Positions 63,062 to 64,000 of a stretch of 64,000 nt of DNA are shown piece after piece. The stretch covers positions 62,001-126,000 of the forward strand of contig BAHV02000018.1 in NCBI GenBank assembly GCA_000508965.1, given 5' to 3'. The DNA comes from Dielma sp000508965 (lineage in GTDB: Bacteria; Bacillota_I; Bacilli_A; Erysipelotrichales; Erysipelotrichaceae). How positions within the stretch are numbered: position 1 is the stretch's first letter; each line of letters starts with the position of its first letter. Position numbers and translations under genes: made by a program. The notes beneath the pieces are model-generated. The model was not told the DNA's origin, ran no database searches, and saw only the letters and a program-made list of their open reading frames with translations.

Positions 63062-64000
63062 ATGAAGAAAATGATACTTATACTGTTCCTTTTTATCACC
63101 GGCTGCGGCAAAGAAAAAAATCCGGTTCAGCTTGAGCCAGTCAGCGCTTCTGTGCCGGTGCTTTATGATCAGGAAAAGACAATGCTGCTGCCGATGAACA
63201 CAAGTGTACTCTTAACCATGTATGATCCGCAGCTGCTTGATGAGGCAATGCCTGACTTTGAAGCCTTAATTCACCGGCTGCATCGCTTATTTGATCCTGA
63301 TCATGGCTTTGCCTCAATCAATAACCTTTACGTTATCAATCAGCATTATGGCAGCGAGGAGAAGCTGCTGCTTGACCCGCAGCTCTTTGATGCCCTTAAG
63401 GATGCCATCGCACTCTCCGTTTTGAGTGAAGGCAGCTTTAACCCAACCATTGGCGCCCTTTCTGATTTATATCAGAATAAATATTCATCGCTGCCGGTTC
63501 ATGCTGAAGATCCGGCTGATAATGAAATTGATGCTGCCCTTGCCTGTGTTGTACCCTATGATCAATTAGATGCAATCATTCAGCTTGATGAAACAGACCA
63601 CAGCGTGATATTTAATACTTATCCGCCCTGTGAACAGAAGGTTAAGCTCAACCTGGGCGCTTTCGCGAAGGGCATCGCCGCGCAAAAAGCCTATGAAGCC
63701 TTAAAGATTTTGAATGCTCCTTTTATGGCCGCCTGCTCAGAAAGCTCCCAGTTTCTCTATGCACCAACAGAGGTAAACAAGACATGGACATGGGGAATCC
63801 GTGAACCAAATGCTAAGACATTGCTGGCTGCCTATGAACAATCTGATATTGCCGCCTTGTCTACCTCCGGGGATGATCAGCAGTATTATTATTGTGAGAA
63901 GCATCAGATCAACCACCACCATATTCTTGATCCGACATTAGGCAGGTCAAAAAATATGATCCGTTCAGTATCCGTATTCAGCGATAATCGGGCCGACATC
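63062..64000 (+). CDS. apbE: FAD:protein FMN transferase ApbE, 3' end beyond the window
   Basis: Transfers FMN from FAD to Ser/Thr of secreted flavoproteins. The 313 visible residues begin with a lipoprotein signal (lipobox ITGC) and show TIGALSDLYQ, LNLGAFAKGIAAQKA, STSGDDQQYYY and HHILDPTLGRSKN, all ApbE landmarks. The C-terminus is cut at 64000; a full protein of about 340 residues is expected. The ATG has no obvious ribosome site and lies seven bases after TACAAT, so the mRNA may be almost leaderless. Confidence 0.88.
   Translation, partial: MKKMILILFLFITGCGKEKNPVQLEPVSASVPVLYDQEKTMLLPMNTSVLLTMYDPQLLDEAMPDFEALIHRLHRLFDPDHGFASINNLYVINQHYGSEEKLLLDPQLFDALKDAIALSVLSEGSFNPTIGALSDLYQNKYSSLPVHAEDPADNEIDAALACVVPYDQLDAIIQLDETDHSVIFNTYPPCEQKVKLNLGAFAKGIAAQKAYEALKILNAPFMAACSESSQFLYAPTEVNKTWTWGIREPNAKTLLAAYEQSDIAALSTSGDDQQYYYCEKHQINHHHILDPTLGRSKNMIRSVSVFSDNRADI

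Overview
The window looks like a chromosomal segment of a low-GC Gram-positive anaerobe, most probably an Erysipelotrichia-type gut Firmicute. This is an inference from gene content: hrcA-grpE-dnaK-dnaJ under CIRCE control, cdaA-cdaR-glmM, a T-box leader, LicT/RAT-controlled PTS genes, SigI/RsgI, EFR1-type ferredoxin-flavodoxin, a ferredoxin-nitroreductase, many M24/M81/M3-type peptidases, and no sporulation or respiratory genes. Most genes lie on the minus strand. There is no rRNA operon, CRISPR array, phage or intact insertion sequence.

Layout. 1-4790: heat-shock operon hrcA-grpE-dnaK-dnaJ with a consensus promoter and two CIRCE operators; GrpE carries an unusual Cys/His-rich N-terminus. 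4859-15231: two orphan pseudopilin paralogues flank a catabolic block (RpiR regulator, M81/MlrC-like protein, GH1 phospho-beta-glucosidase, beta-glucoside PTS, ceramidase-like amidase, M24-like protein). 15399-20266: PgeF and flavin reductase, DeoD, PepF and an HD protein. 20664-22571: nitroreductase, ArsR regulator, EFR1 ferredoxin. 22664-32039: alpha/beta hydrolase-murF-ddl, a CssRS-like two-component system, and cdaA-cdaR-glmM (cell-wall precursor supply and c-di-AMP). 33822-37325: a large cell-wall-binding surface protein, its remarkable upstream region, and an XRE-type regulator. 37326-41667: rsgI-sigI and an uncharacterised four-gene operon (AlkP-superfamily enzyme, small protein, MobB-like and THEP1-like P-loop proteins). 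41718-44152: T-box-controlled BASS transporter and iron-type alcohol dehydrogenase. 44434-51881: serine hydrolase and a second beta-glucoside PTS operon with two RAT antiterminators. 51919-56234: MacAB-like efflux operon ending in its probable TetR repressor. 56400-58207: decayed DNA with remnants of a PTS EIIA-type gene. 58273-64000: Maf, DUF1461 and DUF349 proteins, two lipoproteins and an ApbE flavin transferase cut by the window edge. tRNA-Thr(GGT) and tRNA-Lys(TTT) are present.

The most striking observation is at 36385-36582. Two near-identical 28-bp palindromes bracket a 96-bp segment containing a good sigma-A promoter that points away from the surface-protein gene and straight into an intrinsic terminator. 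This is the architecture of a phase-variable invertible promoter in its OFF orientation; flipping the segment would aim the promoter at the surface protein. The reading is inferred from sequence only and no recombinase gene lies in the window. Other items worth attention are the GrpE metal-binding-like N-terminus, the four-gene AlkP/MobB/THEP1-like operon, the catabolic block with ceramidase-like and peptidase-like proteins, the T-box with a probable Ile specifier before a BASS transporter, and an intrinsic terminator that overlaps the ribosome-binding site of the next gene.
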